A stretch of DNA of 64,000 nucleotides from an uncultured Lachnoclostridium sp. (GCA_944376715.1 CALWDO010000006.1:1-64000), one strand, 5' to 3'. Numbered from the stretch's first letter, positions 8,184 through 17,678 are shown. A program made the numbers and translations. The notes: generated by a model not told the origin, from the letters alone.

Positions 8184-9332
8184 CTAATCCAGACCGTTGT
8201 ACATCCCTGACAGGACGGCAACCACATCTTCTTCCTTCACTTCGATGGGGCAGTTGGGCAGAAGCCGCCCGTCTCCCATGATTTCATCTTTGCACTTCAG
8301 GACGTCCTCCCACCGGAGTCCTTTTTGTTTCAGCGTCGGTATCTGATACTTTTTATTTGCTTTCCAGAGCGCGTCCGCAATATTTTCTCCCGCTGTCTTT
8401 TCCCCGGTGATTCCCATGCGTGCCGCGATCATCTCCCACACTTCTTTCAGCCCCTCCGCACTCGCCAGATGCCGGACTGTCGCCGGCAATACCGCCGCGC
8501 AGGTATACCCGTGGGCAAGATGGAACGCCGCGCCCACCGGCTGGCAGACCGCATGCCCCAGATGACGCAGCGACTGGCATCCAATAGCCATATTACTGGA
8601 AAGCAGCAACTTTCCCCTTCCATCCAGATCTTTCGGGTCTTCCATGACTTTTGGAAGACTGCCCCAGATATATTCCACTGCCTGTCCGCAGATCATATCC
8701 GTCATGGCGTTTCTTCGTTTTCCCGTCATAGCTTCGATACTGTGAGCCAGAGCGTCCATAGCCGTCGTGTAAGTCACGTACGGCGGAAGGCTCACTGTCA
8801 TCACCGGATCCAGAATCACCATATCAGGCTGTTTGGGCGGCAGTAAAAGCGCCTGCTTCGTGCTGGTCTTCGTATTATATATAGGACCTCCCGCCGACAT
8901 CTCCGCGCCTGTCCCGGCTGTAGTAGGAATACAAATATAGGAGATGTCCGTCGGCGCTTTCTCCAGCCATTTCTCAAAATATACGGACACCGGCCCTTCT
9001 GTATCCGACAGCAGCAGGGCCGCGCGGGCCGTATCAATAGTAGATCCCCCTCCCACGGACACAAAAGCATCCGCCTTATGGTCTTTGGCAAAATCCCGCA
9101 GATGTTCTACCACAGTATCCGGGGACTCAGGCTGAATATCATGGAACACTACATAAGGTATTTCCTTGATTTCCTTCAGCAGCGGTTCCAGCAGGCCGGA
9201 GTCATACACCCCTTTATCGCAGACAATGACCGCCGACGTGGCATGCAGCCTTTTCAGCTGCGCTTCCAGATTTAGAGCCTCGTTCTCCCCATATCGGATA
9301 ATCGGCGCCGGCAACATTTCAAATGCTTTCAT
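8184..9332 (-). CDS. Iron-containing (group III) alcohol dehydrogenase
   Basis: 382 aa from the ATG at 9332, chosen because AAAGGGGA lies 8 nt before it; a longer reading frame overlaps the gene upstream. Seen: nucleotide motif GGGSTIDTA, PTTAGTGAE, and metal ligands in DALAHSIEA and LGHAVCQPVGAAFHLAHGY. These enzymes interconvert alcohols and aldehydes or ketones with NAD(P)H. It lies between two UroD-like genes (17 bp after paralogue 2, 12 bp before paralogue 1), so it probably oxidises or reduces the product of the same pathway. Confidence 0.92.
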   Translation of the reverse strand: MKAFEMLPAPIIRYGENEALNLEAQLKRLHATSAVIVCDKGVYDSGLLEPLLKEIKEIPYVVFHDIQPESPDTVVEHLRDFAKDHKADAFVSVGGGSTIDTARAALLLSDTEGPVSVYFEKWLEKAPTDISYICIPTTAGTGAEMSAGGPIYNTKTSTKQALLLPPKQPDMVILDPVMTVSLPPYVTYTTAMDALAHSIEAMTGKRRNAMTDMICGQAVEYIWGSLPKVMEDPKDLDGRGKLLLSSNMAIGCQSLRHLGHAVCQPVGAAFHLAHGYTCAAVLPATVRHLASAEGLKEVWEMIAARMGITGEKTAGENIADALWKANKKYQIPTLKQKGLRWEDVLKCKDEIMGDGRLLPNCPIEVKEEDVVAVLSGMYNGLD

Positions 9333-9349
9333 ATAACATATCCCCTTTA

Positions 9350-10435
9350 TCATTTTTCTCCGCAATACAACTTTCGGCTGTAGGTATAGATCAGTTCCGC
9401 TCCGCCGGGAGAACGCTCCGGATTCACTTCCGCATAAAACGCAATGTAACGGCCTGTCTTTCCAAGTCCGCATACCCGTTCCTGGACCGCTTTTTCAAAT
9501 TCTTCCTGCGGAAGATCTGCCGGCAGCACCTGAAAGACGCTAATCTGCCCCAGTTTATCCCCATATTCATCCATGATCGCCTGTTTATCATTGCAGTTAT
9601 CCTGGCCTTCCCAGAAATCAAAGCCTGCTTCTATAAATCCCGGAATCTGTTTTCCCACATTGCCGCAAGAATGCAGGTTTACATACAGCCCCATATCATG
9701 GGCTGCCTGATTAAATTTCTTATAATGCGGCAGTAAAATCTCACGAAATGTCTCCGGCGACATAAATGCGTTCTGCTGAGACCCCATATCATCGTGGAAA
9801 GTAATCACATCCGCATGATAAACCTCTTTGGCAATCTTCAAAAGACCAATGTGGAACTCATCCAGTTTATTATAGAACTCTTCGATTGCTTCCGGTTCCT
9901 CCAGGAGATAGCAGAATGTATCCTCGAAACTGGTAAGGTCAGCCAGACGCTCAAAGTATCCATTCACGATAACAAACATGGTTGGACGGTCCGGATCCAG
10001 TACCGGCGCATAGTTTTCCTCATAATCTTTCTTCCAGTCGATTGCCTTGAGATCCGGCCATACGGGAAGAAGTTCTTCTTTCCATCTGGTAATATCTGAC
10101 AGTCTCCTGGTTCCCGGAGTCACCATCGCCGCACGAGTCAGCGGTTCATAAGTCCACTGGATACCAAACCAGTCTGTGCCCCCAAAAGCCCTTGCGTGAG
10201 CATCCGGCATTACCATCGGCTGAATAAAGTTAAAATCCTGATTCAGATTCATCATCCACAAAGGCATTTCATGATGACAGACACGTTTGAAATTCTCCTT
10301 TGGCGTAATCGGCGTATTAAACTTTCTTACAGGCGCCGCAGCTCCGCCGTAAGGACGCGGAATTGCTTTATACATCCCCACATCCTTCAATTCTTCATCC
10401 GCATCAAACGGATATTGTTTTAAATCTAATCCCAT
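9350..10435 (-). CDS. UroD-fold methyltransferase-like protein 2
   Basis: 361 aa. Same family as its neighbours: NTPITPKENFKRVCHHEMPL near residue 40, HDDMGSQQNAFMSPETFREI, then the zinc-type motif H255-SCGN. Ends in IYTYSRKLYCGEK, matching the C-terminus of protein 1 (IYTYSRKLYAGRE), so the two are close paralogues and perhaps subunits of one complex. First gene after the DASS transporter in a minus-strand run; start follows GGAAGGAG. Substrate unknown. Confidence 0.82.
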   Translation of the reverse strand: MGLDLKQYPFDADEELKDVGMYKAIPRPYGGAAAPVRKFNTPITPKENFKRVCHHEMPLWMMNLNQDFNFIQPMVMPDAHARAFGGTDWFGIQWTYEPLTRAAMVTPGTRRLSDITRWKEELLPVWPDLKAIDWKKDYEENYAPVLDPDRPTMFVIVNGYFERLADLTSFEDTFCYLLEEPEAIEEFYNKLDEFHIGLLKIAKEVYHADVITFHDDMGSQQNAFMSPETFREILLPHYKKFNQAAHDMGLYVNLHSCGNVGKQIPGFIEAGFDFWEGQDNCNDKQAIMDEYGDKLGQISVFQVLPADLPQEEFEKAVQERVCGLGKTGRYIAFYAEVNPERSPGGAELIYTYSRKLYCGEK

Positions 10436-10482
10436 ATAATCTGTCTCCTTCCATTTTCTGACGGTTTCTTATCCAATACCAG

Positions 10483-11877
10483 TTACAAAATCCCGCTCAC
10501 AAACGGGAACCACAGTGCGCACAACAAAGCCAGCACCAAAAGAATCGGGGCAGTTGCTTTCGGCATATCGGTCATCTGATAATAACCGGTGCTGTACGAC
10601 AAAAGCGGTACTGTATCAATAGGCAGCAAATAACAGTTTGTAGCGCAGACACATAATGTAATCATCAGGACTACCGGCTCTACTCCCGCATTAACGGCCA
10701 CCGCGATGAGCGGACCGGCCAGAATCTGTATCAATGCTCCGGAAATAGGCACGATCAAAAGCATCAAAATAACAAAAATCGCTGTAACGAAAACTACTGC
10801 AAAGGCAGGAAGATTCATTTCAGATGGGAAAACAGCCTCTACAATCCAATCGCTAAGCCCGTTTTCCTGAATAACATTACCCAGCGAGATCACAGACGCA
10901 GTGACGAACACCACATCCCAGTTTGTACTTTTTTTAAACGCCTCCCAGTCCAACACTTCAATACCGGGCAGAAACATGACCGCTACGCCTACTACAGCCA
11001 CCACATACAGATTAATGGCAGTGATCCAGGACGAAAGCACCCACAGAAGTACCATGGCACCCATGATTGCAATTACTTTCGCCTCTTGTTTACCCACCTT
11101 TTCTTTTACACAGGTGGAATCTACAAATTTCTTAAACAATTCCGATTCCAGTTCTGCCGGCGGGAATACATGAATAATAATCAGCCATGCCAGTGGTATC
11201 AGTATCAATGCCAAAGGTGTTCCATATGCCATCCATTCAACAAAGGAAATCTGATAACCTGTCACGCTCTGCAATGTAGAGATCGCTACAAGATTAGGAG
11301 ACGATCCTACCGGTGTCATAATTCCTCCAATCATAGCGGCCACCGGAATGGCAATCATGTAAGTCCGTCCTGTCCTCTTTCTTTCATCCTCATTTTGATA
11401 TAAATTCAAAAACGCAAGGCCAATGGTTACAAACATGGCTGTCACCGGCACATTGGATATAAGGGAGGATACCAACGCTGTCGCGAACATCAATCCCAGC
11501 AGAGTAATCCGGATGGATTTTCCAAATATTTTCAGCATAAAATGCAGGATTCTTCTGGAAATGGGCGATTCGGACACTGCGGCGGACATTCCGAAAGAAG
11601 CCAGAATAAACAGCACAGGCGGCGTAGCCATACCACTGATGGCAGTATTTAACGAGGAAGCCGCTCCCAGCAGAAAATACAGCATCATAAACAGCAGAGA
11701 AGCCAGCCCCAACGGCAAGGCGCCTGTACTCAGACAAACCAGCAATGCCAGAGTGCATCCCAGCGTGCGAATGCCCGCAACTGTCAACCCGGACGGAACA
11801 GGTACAAAATACATGCCGATCAGGATAAGCAGCGCCACAACCAGACCGACTTTGCGTTTCATGGATAAATTTGCCAT
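10483..11877 (-). CDS. DASS family sodium/anion symporter
   Basis: 464 aa, about 11-13 membrane segments. Shows the paired DASS signatures: SNVPVTA with GIMTPVGSSPN in the first half, and CVCATNCYLLPIDTVPLL in the second. Family members import di- and tricarboxylates or sulfate with Na+. Sits between the MFS gene and UroD-like protein 2, so it likely brings in the acidic substrate or a co-substrate of the pathway. Start follows AAAAGGAGG. Confidence 0.88.
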   Translation of the reverse strand: MANLSMKRKVGLVVALLILIGMYFVPVPSGLTVAGIRTLGCTLALLVCLSTGALPLGLASLLFMMLYFLLGAASSLNTAISGMATPPVLFILASFGMSAAVSESPISRRILHFMLKIFGKSIRITLLGLMFATALVSSLISNVPVTAMFVTIGLAFLNLYQNEDERKRTGRTYMIAIPVAAMIGGIMTPVGSSPNLVAISTLQSVTGYQISFVEWMAYGTPLALILIPLAWLIIIHVFPPAELESELFKKFVDSTCVKEKVGKQEAKVIAIMGAMVLLWVLSSWITAINLYVVAVVGVAVMFLPGIEVLDWEAFKKSTNWDVVFVTASVISLGNVIQENGLSDWIVEAVFPSEMNLPAFAVVFVTAIFVILMLLIVPISGALIQILAGPLIAVAVNAGVEPVVLMITLCVCATNCYLLPIDTVPLLSYSTGYYQMTDMPKATAPILLVLALLCALWFPFVSGIL

Positions 11878-11897
11878 TTTGTATGTCCTCCTTTTGT

Positions 11898-11930
11898 AGA
11901 AAATGCAGAGGTCCGTCAGACCTCTGCATT
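11898..11930 (-). terminator. Hairpin between the MFS and DASS genes
   Basis: Perfect 11-bp stem AATGCAGAGGT / ACCTCTGCATT, followed on the minus strand by TTTTC. Could be a terminator or a partial attenuator that lowers expression of the downstream genes. Confidence 0.6.
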
Positions 11931-11940
11931 CAGTACCGTC

Positions 11941-13140
11941 CTACTTCAGACCCTTCAATGTTGCCATACAGAACAGAGGAACCAGAGAAATTACCGCAAA
12001 TGCAATATAGGTTCCGGAGTATCCGACGCTTGCCGCCAGAATGCCAAAGATGGTAGCTCCGAAGAAAGACCCTATCTTTGTTCCGGTATTCAGCACAGAA
12101 CAGCACATCGCGTAATTCTCTTTTTCAATCACATCGCTGCCCGCTGTATAAAACAGTCCCATGGTTATGGATGGAATTCCCTGCAGCCAGATGCAAAGAT
12201 TCAGAAGCATTCCTGCCGGAAGGAAAGCAATCAATACCCTTGATATTGCCATCCAGGCAAAGCAGAAAACAAACAGCCATTTTCTGGTATGCAGCGCATC
12301 AGACAGCCAGCCGCCTGCCAGAGACGCGACCGCCCCCACCAGGGCAGAACCGGACACCAGAGAACCTGCCGCTGCCACGTCCATACCTTTCGCCTGTACC
12401 AGGAAAGTCGGAGACATCGACAGAACTGCTACTGCGGAACCCATCATAAACATACCACCGATGAAAAAACGAAGCATTCTGGAGTCTCCCAGGGACTTCA
12501 GCGTCGCGCCCAGGGACGGCCCGCTCTGCCCTTCGCTTCTTGCAGGCGGAGCCACTTCATCGGTAATTGTCAGAAGCCACACGATCATCATGACGATCGC
12601 CCAGACATTTGTCAGCCACCACGCCGGGGCCAGGTTGGTCGGAGTTACAATTCTCGGCACAATATTATACATAAAAAGCTGAGACAGCGTACCGGCCATG
12701 ATATACGCGCCGTTTGCCTTCCCGCGCATCTCCGGCACAAACAGGCAGGCGATCACGTACGGACAGGCGATAGAAATACCCGCGCCGCCGGCGCCTACGA
12801 TCAGCTGGGAAATCAGCATCACCGGAAAACTGGTCGTAAAGAATGTCCCCAGCAGTGAACCCGCCAATACCAGGCTGATCCCCAGAAGCCCCATCTTTCT
12901 GGGGCCAAGTTTATTCATAACTACCCCCAGCGGGATCGTAATAAAGATTCCCAACAGGTTCACGGAAGATGTGAGCAGCCCGCCCAGATCAGTCCCAATT
13001 CCCATGCCGTCCATCAGGTAAGTCAGCACTGGGCTGATTTTATACTGACAGTTTCCATAACACATGAAAAACAGGACCATAATAACGATGTACACGTAAG
13101 GATTCAGCTTTTTCTTTTGTTGTACCGCTGTTTCTGTCAT
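11941..13140 (-). CDS. MFS transporter (CynX/NimT-like)
   Basis: 399 aa with 12 predicted membrane segments and the loop motif RMGLLGISL-like after segment 2 (KLGPRKMGLLG). Best fit is the organic-anion branch of the major facilitator superfamily. First gene of the minus-strand methyltransferase operon, divergent from UroD-like protein 3. Start follows AAGGGGG. Probably moves the substrate or product of the pathway; direction unknown. Confidence 0.85.
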   Translation of the reverse strand: MTETAVQQKKKLNPYVYIVIMVLFFMCYGNCQYKISPVLTYLMDGMGIGTDLGGLLTSSVNLLGIFITIPLGVVMNKLGPRKMGLLGISLVLAGSLLGTFFTTSFPVMLISQLIVGAGGAGISIACPYVIACLFVPEMRGKANGAYIMAGTLSQLFMYNIVPRIVTPTNLAPAWWLTNVWAIVMMIVWLLTITDEVAPPARSEGQSGPSLGATLKSLGDSRMLRFFIGGMFMMGSAVAVLSMSPTFLVQAKGMDVAAAGSLVSGSALVGAVASLAGGWLSDALHTRKWLFVFCFAWMAISRVLIAFLPAGMLLNLCIWLQGIPSITMGLFYTAGSDVIEKENYAMCCSVLNTGTKIGSFFGATIFGILAASVGYSGTYIAFAVISLVPLFCMATLKGLK

Positions 13141-13281
13141 AACAAATACCCCCTTGTTATTAGATTTGTTTGGTTGTTTCTCTCTTGTTGTTTCATCGCA
13201 TTCAGGTACCTTGCAATCCGATTATAGTACATATTGCATAATTTTTTAAATAGACACACCATTTATTTATTCACTTTTAAC

Positions 13282-13298
13282 ATGTGCATCTTGTACAT
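13282..13298. promoter_or_regulatory. Imperfect palindrome, candidate operator for both operons
   Basis: ATGTGCA / TGTACAT arms (one mismatch) around TCT, centrally placed between the divergent promoters. The PucR-type regulator encoded at 14551 is the obvious candidate binder; no direct proof. Confidence 0.35.
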
Positions 13299-13421
13299 CC
13301 GTTTATTATAAATTTTATTTTTTTGCGAAATTATTTTTAATATTGTCAGATATTTTCCAAATCAAGTCCACAAATACTGGTTTTTGATCAAATATTAAAG
13401 TTTTATTTGCGCGAAAGCCGT

Positions 13422-13451
13422 TTGACAACCGGCATTTTACAATGATATAAA
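13422..13451 (+). promoter_or_regulatory. Promoter of the UroD3-pucR operon
   Basis: Consensus TTGACA, 18-bp spacer, TATAAA, giving an ~85-nt leader before the AGGAGGT ribosome site of the gene at 13541. Confidence 0.75.
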
Positions 13452-13540
13452 CTACTTATACAGCTGACTTATAAACTCTCTTGTGTTGACAAGTATACAG
13501 GTGCCATATCCGGAGAAAATATTAGGAGGTAAGTTAAATT

Positions 13541-14527
13541 ATGATGACGCCAAGACAAAACGCTATGGCAGTATTCAATCGGCAGCAGCCGGATTATTAT
13601 GGGGATTTTATGCCTTCTCTTCAGTTTATCCAGGATCCGGTTTACCTGCGTGACCGGATCCCGCCAGATGGAAAAATCCACCAGGACGGTTGGGGAACTT
13701 CTTTTCTTTTTCTTCCCGATGCACCCGGTCCTCATCCGGTCGTGAATAAAGAAAACGCTGTAATTAAAGATATTGAAAAATGGGAAGAGCAGCTTCGGGT
13801 CCCGACTCTGGAAGGTCTGGACTGGAGTGCCGCTGTCAAACAGGCAGAGGCGGTAAACCGTGAAGAATATTTCTGCGCTATCTACTGCTCCGGGGGATTA
13901 TTTGAACGTACTCATCATCTGATGGGTATGCAGGAAGCGTTAATTAACTACATGGAATATCCGGAAGAAATGGCCGGCATTCTGCGTAAGATTGCAGATT
14001 ACAAAATCGAATATTTAAAATTGGCCGCCAAATATCTGAAGCCGGATATTGTCTTCTATCATGACGACTGGGGAACCAAGCAGAATGTATTTCTTCCTCC
14101 CCGTATCTGGAGAGAATTGATCAAACCGCTTCACACAGAAATCGTCAAGACCGCTCATGACTGCGGCATTATGTTCATGCATCACGCCGACTGTGTCTGC
14201 CAGCCTCTCGTACTGGATATGGTTGAAATGGGCATCGATATCTGGCAGGGTGTCATCCCGCAGAACGATATCGTGGAAATTCAACGTATCACAGAAGGTA
14301 ATTTAGCCATGATCGGAGGCATCGACGGTCCAAAGATCGACATTGAAAACATTACTGAAGAAGAAATCCGGGCAGAAGTCCGTCGGGCCTTCGATACCTA
14401 TTGCCCCGCAGGACGTTTTTATCCATCCATCGCCAATGGATGTTGTTTCCGAAAATGGAACAATGATATTTACCTGGATGAACTGGCATCCTATGGCCGT
14501 AAATATGCTCAGGAACATAAAATATAA
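13541..14527 (+). CDS. UroD-fold methyltransferase-like protein 3 (divergent metal site)
   Basis: 328 aa, shorter than its two paralogues. Shares the opening MTPRQNAMAVFNRQQPDYYG, HDDWGTKQNVFLPP and the region that normally holds HxCG. Here that region reads H214-HADCVC, so the ligand pattern is H...C-x-C rather than HSCG; a further CC pair (NGCCF) lies near the C-terminus. The metal site may be rebuilt or the activity different. Followed 23 bp later by a PucR-type regulator on the same transcript. Function unknown; same family, probably another substrate or partner. Confidence 0.8.
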   Translation: MMTPRQNAMAVFNRQQPDYYGDFMPSLQFIQDPVYLRDRIPPDGKIHQDGWGTSFLFLPDAPGPHPVVNKENAVIKDIEKWEEQLRVPTLEGLDWSAAVKQAEAVNREEYFCAIYCSGGLFERTHHLMGMQEALINYMEYPEEMAGILRKIADYKIEYLKLAAKYLKPDIVFYHDDWGTKQNVFLPPRIWRELIKPLHTEIVKTAHDCGIMFMHHADCVCQPLVLDMVEMGIDIWQGVIPQNDIVEIQRITEGNLAMIGGIDGPKIDIENITEEEIRAEVRRAFDTYCPAGRFYPSIANGCCFRKWNNDIYLDELASYGRKYAQEHKI

Positions 14528-14550
14528 AATTGAAAAAAGGAATATTTCCC

Positions 14551-16119
14551 ATGTATATCAGTATGTCTATTTTATGGGAAGAATTGAGCAAGGATTTTTC
14601 CCTCAGCCCGCTTTGTTCTGGTCATTTATATGGGATGAACCTTTCCGGCGCTGCCCTGCTTACGGGTAGCGCCTCCGTTTCTCCCGATGTCCATACCGTT
14701 TATGTGGCGGAGGCGCGCCGTCTTCCTGCTCATTGGAAACAAAAGGAACATGTTTCCCTGATCATCGTCGGAACCCTCCCGGAAGGTTATTTAAATCATG
14801 CCGATGCGGAATATTTTTGTATTGACGACCGTCGATTTTCCATTATCTTCAACACAGTACTGGAAATTTTTCGGAAATATAACTCTTTCGACGATATGAT
14901 AAAACAAAGTTTATTACGGGGTGAATCCACAGAAACACTCTGCAATCAGATCGCGGATTTTCTGCATGTACCTTTTATCGTTTTCGACGAATCCCTTCGT
15001 CTGCAGTATATTTCGCCGGAAGCCGGCGGTCTCTTAGAATGGGAGGATGACCGTTTTTCGGGTTTGAAAGTCATGCCTACAGAATTTATTAACCAGTTGA
15101 ATCTGGTCTATATGGAAAAAGCACGCAACTTTATCAATAATGCGGTGCTTCTGCAGGATGACCGTCTTCCTTATAATCTGATCTCCACCTTGAACGGCAG
15201 AGACAGTTATATCGTCGTCGCATTTGAAACTTCCCGAACGTTTACACGCGGCGTCCTGGAATTGATTGACTATGTCCATAACTTCATCTTACTTTCTTTT
15301 CAACATTCGGCACGCAAGACTCCCAGCTCCCGCAGCATGTCTTCTGTCATTCTTTCTATGTTGGAAGGAGTCAAGTTCAGCACGGAAGATCTGAAGAACA
15401 TGCTTGCAGGAATAGGATGGCAAATTACCGATTGCTGCTGTTGTATTGTAGTCTATCCATTGAATGAGCAAGAAACAGATAACTGGAATTATATCAACAC
15501 ATTTTGTTTGAAATTAGAGAATCAGTTCCATGACTGTATTGCTTTTCCTTACAAAGAACACATTGCCGCAATCGTAAACCTGGATAAAGCAGGCTGCTCC
15601 GTTTACGATATTTCACACAGCATCAGTCTTTTTTTACGAGACGGTCTCCTAAAGGCGGGAATCAGTTTTAAATACTGGAATTTTGAGACAACCCCCATTT
15701 ATTACCGGCAAGCATGCTATGCTTATGAGATGGGCAAAGTCTATGATCCCAGTTTCTGGTGTTATATTTTTGAAGATTATGCGCTCTATCATTTTATACA
15801 TTATGGATCCAGCCGACTGCCTCCCCGGCACCTGTGTCATCCGGCCTTGGTAGAGCTTCACGGTTATGACAAAGCAAATGGTACGGACTTACTTAAAACA
15901 TTGGAAATCTATGTGCAGAATAACTGCAATGCAGTTACCGCCGCCGAGCTCTTATATATACACCGCAACACATTCTACCAACGCCTGAATAAAATAAAAG
16001 AAATTATTAATCTGAATCTGGATGATCCTAAAGTGCGTCTCTATCTGCTGATTTCTACGCAGCTGATCCATATGTACTATTATGAACTGGAAAATGACTT
16101 TCATTTTCCCCGTGAATAA
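14551..16119 (+). CDS. PucR/CdaR-type transcriptional regulator
   Basis: 522 aa from ATG at 14551 (AAGG upstream); a TTG at 14530 is an alternative. The C-terminal ~60 residues hold the PucR helix-turn-helix: LEIYVQNNCNAVTAAELLYI, then HRNTFYQRLNKIKE. The N-terminal two thirds look like a ligand-sensing region (PucR N-domain followed by a GGDEF-like/CdaR middle region). Such proteins usually activate catabolic genes on binding the substrate. Co-transcribed with UroD-like protein 3, so it is the likely regulator of this island. Confidence 0.85.
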   Translation: MYISMSILWEELSKDFSLSPLCSGHLYGMNLSGAALLTGSASVSPDVHTVYVAEARRLPAHWKQKEHVSLIIVGTLPEGYLNHADAEYFCIDDRRFSIIFNTVLEIFRKYNSFDDMIKQSLLRGESTETLCNQIADFLHVPFIVFDESLRLQYISPEAGGLLEWEDDRFSGLKVMPTEFINQLNLVYMEKARNFINNAVLLQDDRLPYNLISTLNGRDSYIVVAFETSRTFTRGVLELIDYVHNFILLSFQHSARKTPSSRSMSSVILSMLEGVKFSTEDLKNMLAGIGWQITDCCCCIVVYPLNEQETDNWNYINTFCLKLENQFHDCIAFPYKEHIAAIVNLDKAGCSVYDISHSISLFLRDGLLKAGISFKYWNFETTPIYYRQACYAYEMGKVYDPSFWCYIFEDYALYHFIHYGSSRLPPRHLCHPALVELHGYDKANGTDLLKTLEIYVQNNCNAVTAAELLYIHRNTFYQRLNKIKEIINLNLDDPKVRLYLLISTQLIHMYYYELENDFHFPRE

Positions 16120-16132
16120 ATTCTAAACTTTT

Positions 16133-16170
16133 AAACCGGTCTGGCCATCCCGCGCCAGGCCGGTTTCTTT
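16133..16170 (+). terminator. Terminator after the pucR-type gene
   Basis: Stem AAACCGGTCTGGC / GCCAGGCCGGTTT (one G-T pair) followed by CTTTTAT. Confidence 0.8.
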
Positions 16171-16274
16171 TATGAATTCTTATTGAAAAAACCGGGAAAA
16201 TACTTATAATGAAAACGTAATGTCCATGAATGGATCCTGATATTCCACCTACGGGCAGAAGGGAGAAACGTTTT

Positions 16275-17630
16275 ATGAATGATTTTTTTAAACTGCGTGA
16301 GAACGGCACAACAGTTCTGACAGAGATCGCCGCCGGACTCACCACTTTTTTCACCATGGCGTATATTATCGCCATCAATCCCGCCATCCTGAGCCAGGCC
16401 GGCATGGAATGGGGCGCGGTATTCCTTGCCACGATCATCGCCGCCATCATCGGCACGCTGGTCATGGGACTGGTGGCGAATGTGCCGTATGCGCAGGCCC
16501 CCGGTATGGGATTAAACGCCTTTTTCGTGTATACGGTCTGCTTCGGTCTGGGCTTCACCTGGCAGCAGGCGCTGTCCATGGTATTTATCTGCGGCGTCCT
16601 CAATATCCTGATCACCGTGACAAAACTTCGGAAGTACATTATCAAATGTATTCCCAGAAGCCTGCAGCACGCCATCGGCGGAGGCATAGGTCTGTTTATC
16701 TCTTATATAGGACTTCTGAATGTGGGATTTATCAAATTTGATTCCGGAGTCCCGGCTCTGGCAACTTTCAACGATCCGCAGCTCTGGCTTTTCCTGATCG
16801 GCCTTGCTTTGACGATCGTGCTTCTGGTACGCAAAGTACCGGGAGCTATCCTGATCGGCATTGTCATTACTTCCCTAATCGGGATTCCCATGGGAGTTAC
16901 CACCACAGCCGATACGGTCTCTTTCCGTGAAGCCTGCGCCGCACTGCCCACCACCGTAGGCGTTATCTTCACCCCTGCGGGGCTTCCTTCCCTGTTCGCA
17001 GACATGACAAGGCTTCCCATGGTACTGATCACGATCCTGGCATTCAGTGTTTCCGACACGTTCGACACCATCGGCGCGTTTATCGGTACCGGCATCCAGA
17101 GCGGCATCTTCAGCGAAGAGGATGAAAAAACCATGGAAAACAGCTCAGGCTTCAAATCCAAGATGGACAGGGCGTTATTCGCTGACGCGGCCGCCACCTC
17201 CATCGGCGCGCTTTTCGGCACTTCCAATACCACCACCTATGTGGAGAGCGCCGCGGGAATCGCCGCAGGCGGACGTACGGGACTGACCAGCGTCGTCGTG
17301 GCTGTCTGCTTTGCGCTCAGCGCATTCCTGGCTGCTTTTGTCAGCGCAATCCCTTACGCGGCCACCGCTCCGGCTCTGGTGAGCGTAGGCGTCATGATGA
17401 CCTCTGCTTTCAAGGAGATTAACTGGGAAGACTTTGAAGAAGCGGTACCCGCGTTTTTCGCCAGCCTGTTCATGACGCTGTGCTACAGCATCTCGGACGG
17501 CATCGCATTTGGTTTTATCGCCTATTGTCTGGTAAAGATCTGCAAAAAAGAAGCCGGAGAGGTTCATCCGATCCTCTGGGCGGCCACATTTTTGTTCATA
17601 CTAAATTTTGTACTGCTGACATTTATATAA
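16275..17630 (+). CDS. NCS2/AzgA family purine permease
   Basis: 451 aa from ATG at 16275, chosen because GGGAG lies 9 nt before it. Opens MNDFFKLRENGTTVLTEIAAG with TTFFTMAYIIAINPAIL, and carries QAPGMGLNAFF and FDTIGAFIGTG, all typical of AzgA-like (adenine/guanine/hypoxanthine) proton symporters; about 12-14 membrane segments. Monocistronic, with its own terminator. No sign that it belongs to the methyltransferase pathway except position. Confidence 0.92.
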   Translation: MNDFFKLRENGTTVLTEIAAGLTTFFTMAYIIAINPAILSQAGMEWGAVFLATIIAAIIGTLVMGLVANVPYAQAPGMGLNAFFVYTVCFGLGFTWQQALSMVFICGVLNILITVTKLRKYIIKCIPRSLQHAIGGGIGLFISYIGLLNVGFIKFDSGVPALATFNDPQLWLFLIGLALTIVLLVRKVPGAILIGIVITSLIGIPMGVTTTADTVSFREACAALPTTVGVIFTPAGLPSLFADMTRLPMVLITILAFSVSDTFDTIGAFIGTGIQSGIFSEEDEKTMENSSGFKSKMDRALFADAAATSIGALFGTSNTTTYVESAAGIAAGGRTGLTSVVVAVCFALSAFLAAFVSAIPYAATAPALVSVGVMMTSAFKEINWEDFEEAVPAFFASLFMTLCYSISDGIAFGFIAYCLVKICKKEAGEVHPILWAATFLFILNFVLLTFI

Positions 17631-17652
17631 CACTGACACAGACAAATGCTTT

Positions 17653-17678
17653 GAGGGGCCGCAAAGCCCCTCTTTTTT
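17653..17678. terminator. Terminator between convergent genes
   Basis: GAGGGGC / GCCCCTC stem with loop CGCAAA, then TTTTTT; ends the permease gene. It overlaps the stop of the minus-strand gene at 17677. Confidence 0.85.

Larger units (their letters stand above)
13141..13540. other. 400-bp divergent intergenic region, A+T-rich
   Basis: Separates the minus-strand MFS operon from the plus-strand UroD3-pucR operon. It holds a promoter for each direction and an imperfect palindrome ATGTGCA-TCT-TGTACAT (13282-13298) midway. A minus-strand TATAAT lies at 13221-13226. I see no open frame or tRNA, and no riboswitch I can recognise. Confidence 0.7.

Noticed and set aside
8184..9473. Longer alcohol dehydrogenase (429 aa)
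   Set aside because: The added 47 residues overlap the upstream UroD-like gene and the ATG at 9332 has an ideal ribosome site.
13141..13540. Riboswitch or small RNA in the divergent region
   Set aside because: A+T-rich with only short symmetrical elements; no known aptamer core seen.
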